DNA of 64,000 nucleotides from positions 3,577,501 to 3,641,500 of the forward strand of contig NZ_CP109444.1 of assembly GCF_036227225.1 (NCBI RefSeq), read 5' to 3'. Position 1 is the first letter of the stretch. Each line of letters starts with the position of its first letter. Under the pieces are notes generated by a model. The model was not told the origin of the DNA and ran no database searches. It saw only the letters and a program-made list of their open reading frames with translations. The stretch comes from Streptomyces sp. NBC_01478. Its GTDB lineage: Bacteria > Actinomycetota > Actinomycetes > Streptomycetales > Streptomycetaceae. The position numbers were made by a program, and so were the translations under genes. Positions 24,914 through 32,506 of this stretch are shown here, in pieces.

Positions 24914-25942
24914 ATGCCGAGAGAGACGGACGGGACCGTGCCACGCTTGCGCACACGACTGGCGGGAGCACTGTTGTCCGTGCTCGCGCTCACGCTCACC
25001 GGATGCGGAGGCGCGGCCACGTCCGCGACCAGCGCCTCGGCGAAGGCCTCCTCACCGGCCAACCGCGTGGAGCCGCTGACCGACACCCCGGACCCTCAAC
25101 TCCCGGTCACCGTAAGCTCCGCCGACGGCAAGAAGGTCACCGTCAGGAACGCGCGGCGGATCGTGCCGCTCTCCGGCAGCCTCAGCGAGATCGTGTTCAC
25201 GCTCGGGCTCGGCGACCGGGTCGTGGCCCGGGACATCACCGCCACCTTCCAACAGGCCGCGAGACTCCCGCTGGTGACCCGTAATCACGATGTCTCCGCC
25301 GAGAGTGTGCTGTCCCTCAAGCCCGATCTCGTGCTCGCCGAGAAGACGACCGGACCGGCCGAGGCCATGGGTCAGATCCGCGCGGCCGGCGTCCCGGTCC
25401 TGGTCGTCGATCCGGCGCAGGGCCTGGCGGATGTGGGCCAGCGGATCCGGGCGGTGGCCGACGCGCTCGGCGTACCGGCCGCGGGCAAGGAGCTGACCAA
25501 GCGCTCGGAGGACCGGATCGCCGCCGTGCGCACGGCGATTCCGGCGCACAAGGAGAAGCCGCGGGTCGCGTTCCTGTATCTGCGCGGGTCGGCGTCCGTG
25601 TATCTCATCGGGGGCAAGGGTTCGGGTGCGACCTCGCTGCTGGAGGCGGCCGGGGCGGTCGACGCGGGCGCGAAGTCGGGCCTGGAACAGGACTTCACGG
25701 CCATCACCACCGAGGCGCTCGCGCAGGCCGCGCCCGACGCCATTCTCGTCATGACCAAGGGACTTGAGTCGGTCGGCGGGATGGACGGGCTGGTGAAGAT
25801 CCCCGGCGTCGCGCAGACCCCGGCCGGGATGAACCGGCGGGTCGTGTCGATCGAGGACGGGGTGCTCCTCAACTACGGGCCGCGCACCGACCAGGTGCTC
25901 AAGTCGATCGTGGCGCAGTTGTACGGGGGCGGGGCCAAGTGA
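24914..25942 (+). CDS. hmuT: heme ABC transporter substrate-binding lipoprotein
   Basis: About 342 residues with a lipoprotein signal ending LTLTGC. The mature part is a helical-backbone (FecB/BtuF-type) binding protein, with blocks PLSGSLSEIVFTLGLGDRVVARD, LKPDLVLAEKTTGP and VLLNYGPRTDQVL near the end. It delivers heme to HmuU. The start is uncertain: ATG 24914 is given; GTG 24938 would also leave a good signal peptide and GTG 24893 is less likely. None has a clear ribosome site. The leader holds three tandem copies of a CGAGAGATG-like decamer. The stop overlaps hmuU (GTGA). Confidence 0.9.
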   Translation: MPRETDGTVPRLRTRLAGALLSVLALTLTGCGGAATSATSASAKASSPANRVEPLTDTPDPQLPVTVSSADGKKVTVRNARRIVPLSGSLSEIVFTLGLGDRVVARDITATFQQAARLPLVTRNHDVSAESVLSLKPDLVLAEKTTGPAEAMGQIRAAGVPVLVVDPAQGLADVGQRIRAVADALGVPAAGKELTKRSEDRIAAVRTAIPAHKEKPRVAFLYLRGSASVYLIGGKGSGATSLLEAAGAVDAGAKSGLEQDFTAITTEALAQAAPDAILVMTKGLESVGGMDGLVKIPGVAQTPAGMNRRVVSIEDGVLLNYGPRTDQVLKSIVAQLYGGGAK

Positions 25943-27024
25943 CCGTACTGGACAAGGGGGTTGAGGCGGCGGTCGCTCCAACTCCCCCGCGCCGCAAGCG
26001 CAGTGCGGCCTGGATGCTCACCGTCGGGCTGGTCGTCGCGCTGCTCGTGCTCGTCCCGGTGGCGGCCGGCCTCGGCGCGTATCCGATCCCGACGGGGGAT
26101 GTCCTGTCGTCCGTGCAGCACCGACTGGGGCTCGGCGGGGGCGCGTTGGACCGCGTACCGGAGTCGGTGCTGTGGAACGTGCGGTTCCCGCGGATCGTGC
26201 TCGCGCTGCTCGTCGGGGCGTCGCTGGGGTGCGCGGGGGCGTTGATGCAGGGCGTGTTCGGGAATCCGCTCGCCGAGCCGGGGGTCATCGGGGTGTCCTC
26301 GGGGGCGGCGGTGGGCGCGGTCGCGGTGATCGCGTTCGGGCTGGACTTCCTCGGGACGTGGACGGTGTCGGCGGTGGCGTTCGTCTCCGGGCTCGCCACG
26401 GTTCTGCTGGTCTACGCGATGTCACGCTCGGGCGGCCGTACGGAAGTGGTGACGCTGATCCTCACCGGGATCGCGCTGAACGCGTTCGCGGGGGCGCTGA
26501 TCGGGCTGTTCCTGTTCTTCGCGGACACGGCGGCGGTCAACCAGATCACCTTCTGGCAGCTCGGCTCGCTCTCCCAGGCGACCTGGCCGAAGGTCCTCGC
26601 GATCCTCCCGTGCGCGGTGATCGGCCTGACCCTCGCACCGCTCCACGCCGGCCGCCTCGACCTCCTCGCGCTCGGTGAACGCCCCGCGCGGCACCTGGGA
26701 GTTGACGTCGAACGGCTCCGGATCGTCCTGGTGCTGGTCATCGCGCTGCTCACGGCGGCGGCGGTCAGCGTCTCGGGGATCATCAGTTTCGTCGGCCTGG
26801 TCGTCCCCCATCTCCTGCGCATGGCGGCGGGCCCCGGCCACCGCTTCCTGATCCCGGCCAGCGCGCTGCTCGGCGCGCTGGCGCTGCTGGGCGCGGACCT
26901 CACGGCCCGCACGGTCGCGGCCCCGGCGGAGCTCCCGCTCGGCGTCCTGACGGCCCTGCTCGGCAGCCCGTTCTTCTTCTGGCTGCTGCGTAGGACGCGG
27001 CGCAGGCAAGGGGGTTGGGCGTGA
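25939..27024 (+). CDS. hmuU: heme ABC transporter permease (FecCD family)
   Basis: A 361-residue, 10-helix FecCD permease with the family blocks VRFPRIVLALLVGASLGCAG, MQGVFGNPLAEPGVIGVSSG and GIISFVGLVVPHLLR (the ATPase-coupling loop). GTG 25939 overlaps the hmuT stop by 4 bp. Forms the channel of the importer with HmuT and HmuV. The next gene of the operon is separated by 207 bp containing a dispersed repeat hairpin. Confidence 0.94.
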   Translation: MTVLDKGVEAAVAPTPPRRKRSAAWMLTVGLVVALLVLVPVAAGLGAYPIPTGDVLSSVQHRLGLGGGALDRVPESVLWNVRFPRIVLALLVGASLGCAGALMQGVFGNPLAEPGVIGVSSGAAVGAVAVIAFGLDFLGTWTVSAVAFVSGLATVLLVYAMSRSGGRTEVVTLILTGIALNAFAGALIGLFLFFADTAAVNQITFWQLGSLSQATWPKVLAILPCAVIGLTLAPLHAGRLDLLALGERPARHLGVDVERLRIVLVLVIALLTAAAVSVSGIISFVGLVVPHLLRMAAGPGHRFLIPASALLGALALLGADLTARTVAAPAELPLGVLTALLGSPFFFWLLRRTRRRQGGWA

Positions 27025-27101
27025 ACCAGGTCCCCAGGTTGCCCGGAACCCACCACCGTTTCCCCGCCGAGACTGCCACTGGATGCGGGTTGGGGGCTAC
27101 A

Positions 27102-27150
27102 GGCCGTGGGTGGCTGGTCGCGCAGTTCCCCGCGCCCCTAAAAGGGGCGC
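27102..27150. repeat. dispersed Streptomyces repeat with hairpin inside the hmu operon
   Basis: The sequence GTGGGTGGCTGGTCGCGCAG runs into GCGCCCCT-AAA-AGGGGCGC (27132-27150), a perfect 8-bp stem. From memory this motif recurs between Streptomyces genes. Here it splits hmuU from hmuV and could cut read-through into the ATPase gene. Confidence 0.6.
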
Positions 27151-27231
27151 TCAGGTTGCCCGGCGGATCATGTACGCCGTGCCTTTGTCCGCCGCAACCG
27201 CGCCCAACCCCCACCCACAAGGAGCCCGCGC

Positions 27232-28050
27232 ATGAGACTTCTCCGCGGCCGGCCCGCACCCCCCGCCCCCGCCGAACCGGGTGACGTCCTGGCCGAGGCC
27301 GAGGATCTGCACGTCCGGCTCGGGCAGCGCACCGTCCTCCACGGGGTGTCCGTGCCCGTCCGTGCCGGTGAGGTGCTCGCGCTCGTCGGTCCCAACGGGG
27401 CGGGAAAAACAACCCTGTTGAGTGCCCTCGCCGCTGACCTCCCGGCCGCCGCCGGAGTCGTCCGGATCGACGGCCGTCCCGCCGCCGCTTGGTCCGCCCC
27501 CGAACTCGCCCTGCGGCGCGCCGTACTTCCCCAATCGGCCACGCTCTCCTTCCCGTTCACGGTCGAGGACGTCGTACGGATGGGGCGGGCGCCGCACGCC
27601 GCCACCCCCGCCGAGGACGATCTCGCCGTGGCGGAGGCGATGGCGCGGACGGAGGTCACGGGCTTCGCGCCACGGCCGTTCTCCGCGCTCAGTGGTGGGG
27701 AGCGGGCCCGGGTCGCGCTCGCCCGGGTGCTCGCCCAGCGGGCGCCGCTGCTGCTGCTGGACGAACCGACGGCCGCGCTCGACCTCCGGCATCAGGAACT
27801 GGTCCTGCGGCTGTGCCGGGAAAGGGCGCACGCGGGGGACGCGGTGGTCGTGGTGCTGCACGATCTCGCGCTGGCCGCCGCCTACGCGCACCGGGTCGCG
27901 ATCCTGCGCGCCGGTCGTGTCGCCGCCGACGGTCCGCCGGGGGACGTATTCACCGAGGCGTTGCTTTCGGACGTCTATGACCAGCCGGTCGAGGTGTTTC
28001 CGCATCCGCGCACGGGGGCGGTCGTGGTGACGCCGAAACGCCCCGCTTGA
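27232..28050 (+). CDS. hmuV: heme ABC transporter ATP-binding protein
   Basis: A 272-residue ATPase of the heme/siderophore class with Walker A GPNGAGKTT, signature LSGGER, Walker B LLLLDEPTAALD and H-loop VVLHDLALA. AAGGAG precedes ATG 27232 by 9 nt. Powers HmuU. The ribosome site is stronger than for the upstream genes, which may offset weak read-through across the 207-bp gap. The stop codon lies in the first of three 11-bp direct repeats. Confidence 0.94.
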   Translation: MRLLRGRPAPPAPAEPGDVLAEAEDLHVRLGQRTVLHGVSVPVRAGEVLALVGPNGAGKTTLLSALAADLPAAAGVVRIDGRPAAAWSAPELALRRAVLPQSATLSFPFTVEDVVRMGRAPHAATPAEDDLAVAEAMARTEVTGFAPRPFSALSGGERARVALARVLAQRAPLLLLDEPTAALDLRHQELVLRLCRERAHAGDAVVVVLHDLALAAAYAHRVAILRAGRVAADGPPGDVFTEALLSDVYDQPVEVFPHPRTGAVVVTPKRPA

Positions 28051-28074
28051 CCTTCCCTTGACCGTCCCTTGACG
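28046..28074. promoter_or_regulatory. three CTTGACC-type repeats in exact 11-bp phase
   Basis: CTTGACC at 28046 and 28057 and CTTGACG at 28068 repeat every 11 bp, the first overlapping the hmuV stop. On the other strand they read GGTCAAG, which shares the spaced G-TCA core of PhoP (PHO box) repeats. SARP sites have the same period. About 150 bp upstream of efeO. Confidence 0.35.
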
Positions 28075-28152
28075 TTTGTTTTCCGCCATGGAGATCAAGC
28101 CGTGTCTGTGATTCTTCTGTGGGCAGTGAATACCCACCCGGGCGGGTATGAG

Positions 28153-28171
28153 TGAGGTAAGCCTCAGGTAA
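28153..28171. promoter_or_regulatory. iron box 1 upstream of efeO (degenerate)
   Basis: A 19-bp site starting TGAGGTAAGCC matches the DmdR consensus at 13 of 19 positions. It is followed after 1 bp by a second similar site. Confidence 0.5.
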
Positions 28172-28172
28172 G

Positions 28173-28191
28173 TTAGGGCAGCCTCACCACA
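28173..28191. promoter_or_regulatory. iron box 2 upstream of efeO (degenerate)
   Basis: A 19-bp site starting TTAGGGCAGCC, 13 of 19 matches, centred 20 bp from box 1 and ending 33 bp before the efeO start. Two side-by-side weak sites suggest cooperative binding of DmdR dimers. Confidence 0.5.
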
Positions 28192-28224
28192 GTGCCTCGC
28201 TACACACTCTCGCTTGGAGCCTGC

Positions 28225-29361
28225 ATGCGTGCCGTCCGACTTCCCGTCGTCACCGCCGTCGCCGCCGCGGCGGCCCTGACCGCCGTCACGGCGTGCACCG
28301 CGAAGAGCGACGCCAAGGACGGTGACGCGATCCAGGTGACCGCCGCCGACTCCAAGTGCACGACCTCCACCAAGTCGATCCCGGCCGGCCAGGTCACGCT
28401 GAAGATCGAGAACACCGGCTCGAAGGCGACCGAGGTCGAGATCCTCTTCCCGGACGACCGGATCGTCTCCGAGAAGGAGAACATCGGGCCGGGCACCAAG
28501 TACACGCTCACCGCCGAGGTGAAGGCCGGGGCGTACGAGATCGCCTGCCGGCCCGGGATGAAGGGGCACGGCGTCCGGCAGAAGCTCACCGTCACCGGTG
28601 GCTCGGTCGCCAAGCGCGACCCCAAGCTGGACGCGGCCGTCGCCGCCTACCGCGAGTACGCGCAGGAGCAGGCCGACGCCACGATCCCGAAGGTGGAGAC
28701 GTTCGCCAACGCCATCAAGGCGGGCGACCTCACCGCCGCCAAGAACGCCTACGCCCCCTCCCGCGTCGGCTGGGAGGCCACCGAGCCGATCGCCGAGTCG
28801 TTCGGGGACATCGACCCCAAGACCGACACCCGCGCCGACGGCCTGGAGAAGGGCCAGAAGTGGACCGGCTGGCACGCGCTGGAGAAGGCGCTGTGGCAGG
28901 ACAAGAAGCTCGGCGCCGAGCAGAAGACCCTCGCCACCGAGCTGGTCACCGACCTGAAGGACTGGCAGAAGCGGGTCGGCAAGGCCGAGATCACCCCGAC
29001 CTCCATGGCCAACGGCGCCAAGGAACTCCTCGACGAGGTCGCCACCGGCAAGATCACCGGCGAGGAGGACCGCTACTCGCACACCGACCTGAGCGACTTC
29101 AAGGCCAACGTCGACGGCGCCGAGAAGGCGTACGAGCTGCTGAAGCCGGTCGCGCAGAAGAACGACGCGGCGCTCACCACCGAGCTGGACAAGCAGTTCG
29201 CGGCGCTGAACACGCTGCTCGACAAGTACCGCTCGACCACGACCTCGGACGGCTTCGTGTCGTACGACAAGGTCACCAAGGACCAGCGCAAGGAGCTGTC
29301 GGACGGGGTCAACGCCCTCGCGGAGCCGCTGTCGAAGCTCGCCGCCGCCGTCGTGAAGTAG
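28225..29361 (+). CDS. efeO: iron uptake system component EfeO
   Basis: A 378-residue secreted lipoprotein-like protein (signal ending TAVTAC). The N-terminal cupredoxin domain spans about 35-130 (IACRPGMKGHG). The C-terminal M75 domain carries the HxxE metal motif in WTGWHALEKALW. EfeO binds iron outside the membrane and hands it to EfeU. ATG 28225 has TGGAGC 7 nt upstream; the GTG 11 codons earlier has none. First gene of efeO-efeB-efeU-lipoprotein, behind two iron boxes. Confidence 0.94.
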   Translation: MRAVRLPVVTAVAAAAALTAVTACTAKSDAKDGDAIQVTAADSKCTTSTKSIPAGQVTLKIENTGSKATEVEILFPDDRIVSEKENIGPGTKYTLTAEVKAGAYEIACRPGMKGHGVRQKLTVTGGSVAKRDPKLDAAVAAYREYAQEQADATIPKVETFANAIKAGDLTAAKNAYAPSRVGWEATEPIAESFGDIDPKTDTRADGLEKGQKWTGWHALEKALWQDKKLGAEQKTLATELVTDLKDWQKRVGKAEITPTSMANGAKELLDEVATGKITGEEDRYSHTDLSDFKANVDGAEKAYELLKPVAQKNDAALTTELDKQFAALNTLLDKYRSTTTSDGFVSYDKVTKDQRKELSDGVNALAEPLSKLAAAVVK

Positions 29362-29370
29362 GGGATCACC

Positions 29371-30663
29371 ATGACCGAGACCCCGAAATCCGAGACCGTG
29401 CCCCAGAAATCCGAGAGCCCCTCCCGCCGTTCGCTGATCGGCTGGGGCGGTGCCGGGCTCGCGCTCGGTGCCGTCGCGGCCGGTGGCGCGGTGGCGATGA
29501 CCCGTGTCGGCGACGACGTCGATCCGGCCGGTGCCGACACCGGTGCGGCGGTCGCCTTCCACGGCGCCAACCAGGCCGGCATCGCCACCCCGGTGCAGGA
29601 CCGGCTGCACTTCGCCGCGTTCGACGTGAAGACCGACGACCGCGCCGAGTTCATCCAGATGCTGAAGGACTGGACGGCCGCCGCCCGCCGGATGACCGGC
29701 GGGCACGCGGTCGGCGACGGGGCCTACGGCGGGCTCGCCGAGGCGCCGCCGGACGACACCGGTGAGGCGCTCGGGCTGAAACCCTCGCGGCTGACCCTCA
29801 CCATCGGCTTCGGGCCGTCGTTCTTCGACCACTTCGGGCTCACGGGCAGCCGCCCCGACGCCCTGGTCGATCTGCCGCAGTTCCCCGGCGACAACTTCGA
29901 CAAGTCCCGTACCGGCGGCGACCTTTGTGTGCAGGCCTGTGCGGACGATCCGCAGGTCGCCGTGCACGCGATCCGCAACCTGGCCCGGATCGGCTTCGGC
30001 AAGGTCGCCATCCGCTGGTCCCAACTGGGCTTCGGGAAAACGTCGTCGACGACTCCGGGGGCTCAAACCCCCCGCAATCTGATGGGGTTCAAGGACGGCA
30101 CCCGCAACATCGCGGGCACCGAGACGGACCGGCTGAAGAAGTTCGTGTGGGTGGGCGAGGGCGACAACAGCGCGAACTCGGCCTGGATGACCGGGGGTTC
30201 GTATCTCGTCGCCCGGCGCATCCGGATGAACATCGAGACCTGGGACCGGACCTCGCTCCAGGAACAGGAGGACGTCTTCGGCCGGGACAAGGGCGAGGGC
30301 GCGGCCGTCGGCAAGGCGAAGGAGCACGACCCGCCGTTCCTGAAGGCGATGAAGCCCGACGCGCACGTCCGGCTCGCGCACCCCGACACCAACGGCGGGG
30401 TCACGATCCTGCGCCGGGGCTACTCCTTCACCGACGGCACCGACGGCCTCGGCCGGCTCGACGCGGGACTGTTCTTCCTGGCCTACCAGCGCGACGTACG
30501 CAAGGGGTTCATCCCGCTGCAGCGCAGGCTGTCGGCGACCGACGCGCTCAACGAGTACATCCAGCACGTGGGTTCGGCGGTCTTCGCCGTCCCGCCGGGC
30601 GTCCGTGACAAGGACGACTGGTGGGGCAGCACGCTGTTCTCCAAGGACGCGAAGGAGTCGTAG
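29371..30663 (+). CDS. efeB: DyP-type peroxidase EfeB (deferrochelatase)
   Basis: A 430-residue heme peroxidase exported by the Tat pathway (twin-arginine SRRSLIG near residue 19). The DyP hallmark GFKDGTRN with catalytic Asp is near 240, and the proximal heme His lies in AHVRLAHP near 330. In the Efe system it oxidises Fe2+ or takes iron from heme outside the membrane; loading with heme would link this operon to the hmu genes. It follows efeO by 9 bp. Confidence 0.94.
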   Translation: MTETPKSETVPQKSESPSRRSLIGWGGAGLALGAVAAGGAVAMTRVGDDVDPAGADTGAAVAFHGANQAGIATPVQDRLHFAAFDVKTDDRAEFIQMLKDWTAAARRMTGGHAVGDGAYGGLAEAPPDDTGEALGLKPSRLTLTIGFGPSFFDHFGLTGSRPDALVDLPQFPGDNFDKSRTGGDLCVQACADDPQVAVHAIRNLARIGFGKVAIRWSQLGFGKTSSTTPGAQTPRNLMGFKDGTRNIAGTETDRLKKFVWVGEGDNSANSAWMTGGSYLVARRIRMNIETWDRTSLQEQEDVFGRDKGEGAAVGKAKEHDPPFLKAMKPDAHVRLAHPDTNGGVTILRRGYSFTDGTDGLGRLDAGLFFLAYQRDVRKGFIPLQRRLSATDALNEYIQHVGSAVFAVPPGVRDKDDWWGSTLFSKDAKES

Positions 30664-30666
30664 ACC

Positions 30667-31539
30667 GTGTTCTCGAACTATCTGATCGGTCTGCGCGAAG
30701 GACTGGAAGCCAGCCTCGTCGTCTGCATCCTGATCGCCTACCTGGTCAAGACGGACCGGCGGGACGCGCTGAGGCCGATCTGGATCGGCATCGCCGTCGC
30801 GGTGCTCATCGCGATGGGCTTCGGCTGCGCGCTCGAATTCGGCTCCCAGGAGCTGACGTTCCAGGCGCAGGAGGCGCTCGGCGGCTCGCTGTCGATCCTC
30901 GCGGTCGGTCTGGTGACGTGGATGGTGTTCTGGATGCGGCGCACCGCCCGGCACCTCAAGTCCGAACTGCACGGCAAGCTGGACGCGGCCCTGGCGATGG
31001 GCACGGGCGCACTGGTCGCCACCGCGTTCCTGGCGGTGGGCCGCGAGGGCCTGGAGACCGCCCTGTTCGTGTGGGCGTCGGTGCACGCGGCGAGCGACGG
31101 CACCCCGCGCCCGCTGGTCGGCGTAGGACTGGGTCTGGCCACGGCGGTGTTCCTGGGCTGGCTGTTCTACCGGGGCGCGCTGAAGATCAACCTCGCCAAG
31201 TTCTTCACCTGGACCGGCGCGATGCTGGTCGTCGTGGCGGCGGGCGTACTGGCGTACGGCGTCCACGACTTGCAGGAGGCCGACTGGATCCCCGGCCTGA
31301 CGAAGCTGGCCTTCGACATCAGCGACACGATCCCGCCGGACAGTTGGTACGGCACCCTCCTCAAGGGCGTCTTCAACTTCCAGCCGGACCCGACCGTCCT
31401 GCAGATCACGGTGTGGCTGCTGTACCTGATCCCCACGCTCGCCCTGTTCTTCGCCCCGGTAGGGTTCGCCTCCGGGAAGGGGAAGGTGAAGACACCTGAT
31501 GAGCAGGGATCGCAGCCCTCGAAGGCTCCGCAGGCTTGA
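30667..31539 (+). CDS. efeU: iron permease EfeU (FTR1 family)
   Basis: A 290-residue, seven-helix permease with two REGLE motifs (LREGLEASLVV near residue 8 and GREGLETALFVW in helix 4) that bind iron in the pore. GTG 30667 has AAGGAG 8 nt upstream, within the end of efeB. The last 41 bp overlap the next gene. Imports the iron collected by EfeO/EfeB. Confidence 0.94.
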   Translation: MFSNYLIGLREGLEASLVVCILIAYLVKTDRRDALRPIWIGIAVAVLIAMGFGCALEFGSQELTFQAQEALGGSLSILAVGLVTWMVFWMRRTARHLKSELHGKLDAALAMGTGALVATAFLAVGREGLETALFVWASVHAASDGTPRPLVGVGLGLATAVFLGWLFYRGALKINLAKFFTWTGAMLVVVAAGVLAYGVHDLQEADWIPGLTKLAFDISDTIPPDSWYGTLLKGVFNFQPDPTVLQITVWLLYLIPTLALFFAPVGFASGKGKVKTPDEQGSQPSKAPQA

Positions 31540-32491
31540 CCGGCGCGTACTGATAGCGGCTTCGATGACCGCTTTGTCGCTGACGGCGAGCGGTTGCGTG
31601 GTGGTCCACGGCGAGCGGGAGGTCCTGCCGGCCACCACCCGCGCGGAGGCCGCCACGGCGCTCCAGCAGTTCACGACCGCGTACAACGCGGCGGACAAGG
31701 CGTACGACAGTTCCCTGGACGCCGCTCATGTCACCGGCGCGCTCGGTGACATCGACGCGGCGCGACTGAAGGCGGGGCACACCAACTCGCCGTCCGGGAA
31801 CGCGAACTACTCGCCGCTGGAGCTGACGGACGCGAAATTCACCATCCCGAAGAAGGCCGGCTGGCCGCGTTGGTTCGTCGCCGACACGGCCGCCAACAAG
31901 GGTGGCAGCGCCCGCTGGCTGCTGGTGTTCACGCGGAACGACCTGTCCGAGCCGTGGCAGGTGGCGTATCTGACGCTGCTCGCACCCGCCGCCGTACCGA
32001 AGTTCGCGACCGACAAGGACGGCTGGGCCGAGGCCGTACCGGCGAACTCGACCGAACTGGCCGTCGCCCCGGGCGAGTTGAGCCAGAGCTACGCGACGTA
32101 TCTGAAGAGCGGCGGAACCGCCTTCGCGGACGGCACGCACACCAGCGCGTGGCGTGCGGACCGGGCGAAGAACGCCTCGAAGCCCGGTCTGGCCACCCAG
32201 TACCTCGACGAGCCGCTGACCAGTGGCGACTACGCCCCGCTGGCGCTGCGTACGGCGGACGGCGGGGCGCTGGTGTTCTTCACCACGCGGTACTTCCAGA
32301 AGGAGACCGCGGCGGAGGGCACGTCGGTGCCGGCCCAGAACAAGGACGTCCAGGCGCTGACGACGGGCGAGGTCGAGCAGTCCCTCACCCTCCAACTCAT
32401 CTCCAACGAGGTGGCGTTGGACCCGAAGCGGGGCGGCAAGGTGTCGGTGCTGGGGCGGATCGAGGGGCTGACCTCGGCGCAGGGCGGCTGA
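31499..32491 (+). CDS. lipoprotein of the efe operon, function unknown
   Basis: A 330-residue lipoprotein: basic n-region (RRLRRLDRR), hydrophobic stretch, lipobox TASGC near residue 33. The mature domain has two similar-length alpha/beta parts, with LELTDAKFTIPKKAGWPRWFVAD and GDYAPLALRTADGGALVFFTTRY. I recognise no named domain. It overlaps efeU by 41 bp in another frame, so it is very probably co-expressed with the iron importer and acts at the outer face of the membrane. Confidence 0.8.
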   Translation: MSRDRSPRRLRRLDRRVLIAASMTALSLTASGCVVVHGEREVLPATTRAEAATALQQFTTAYNAADKAYDSSLDAAHVTGALGDIDAARLKAGHTNSPSGNANYSPLELTDAKFTIPKKAGWPRWFVADTAANKGGSARWLLVFTRNDLSEPWQVAYLTLLAPAAVPKFATDKDGWAEAVPANSTELAVAPGELSQSYATYLKSGGTAFADGTHTSAWRADRAKNASKPGLATQYLDEPLTSGDYAPLALRTADGGALVFFTTRYFQKETAAEGTSVPAQNKDVQALTTGEVEQSLTLQLISNEVALDPKRGGKVSVLGRIEGLTSAQGG

Positions 32492-32506
32492 CCGCTCAGG
32501 CGGTCA
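32489..32506. terminator. symmetrical hairpin carrying both stop codons of a convergent gene pair
   Basis: TGACCGC-TCAG-GCGGTCA is a perfect 7-bp stem with 4-nt loop. The TGA of the lipoprotein gene is in the left arm and the TGA of the opposite prim-pol-like gene is in the right arm. Likely a compact bidirectional terminator. Confidence 0.6.

Noticed and set aside
27151..31698. Very long 1515-codon frame opposite hmuV-efeU
   Set aside because: It is antisense to well-supported genes and has the composition of a high-GC shadow frame; no domain is visible.
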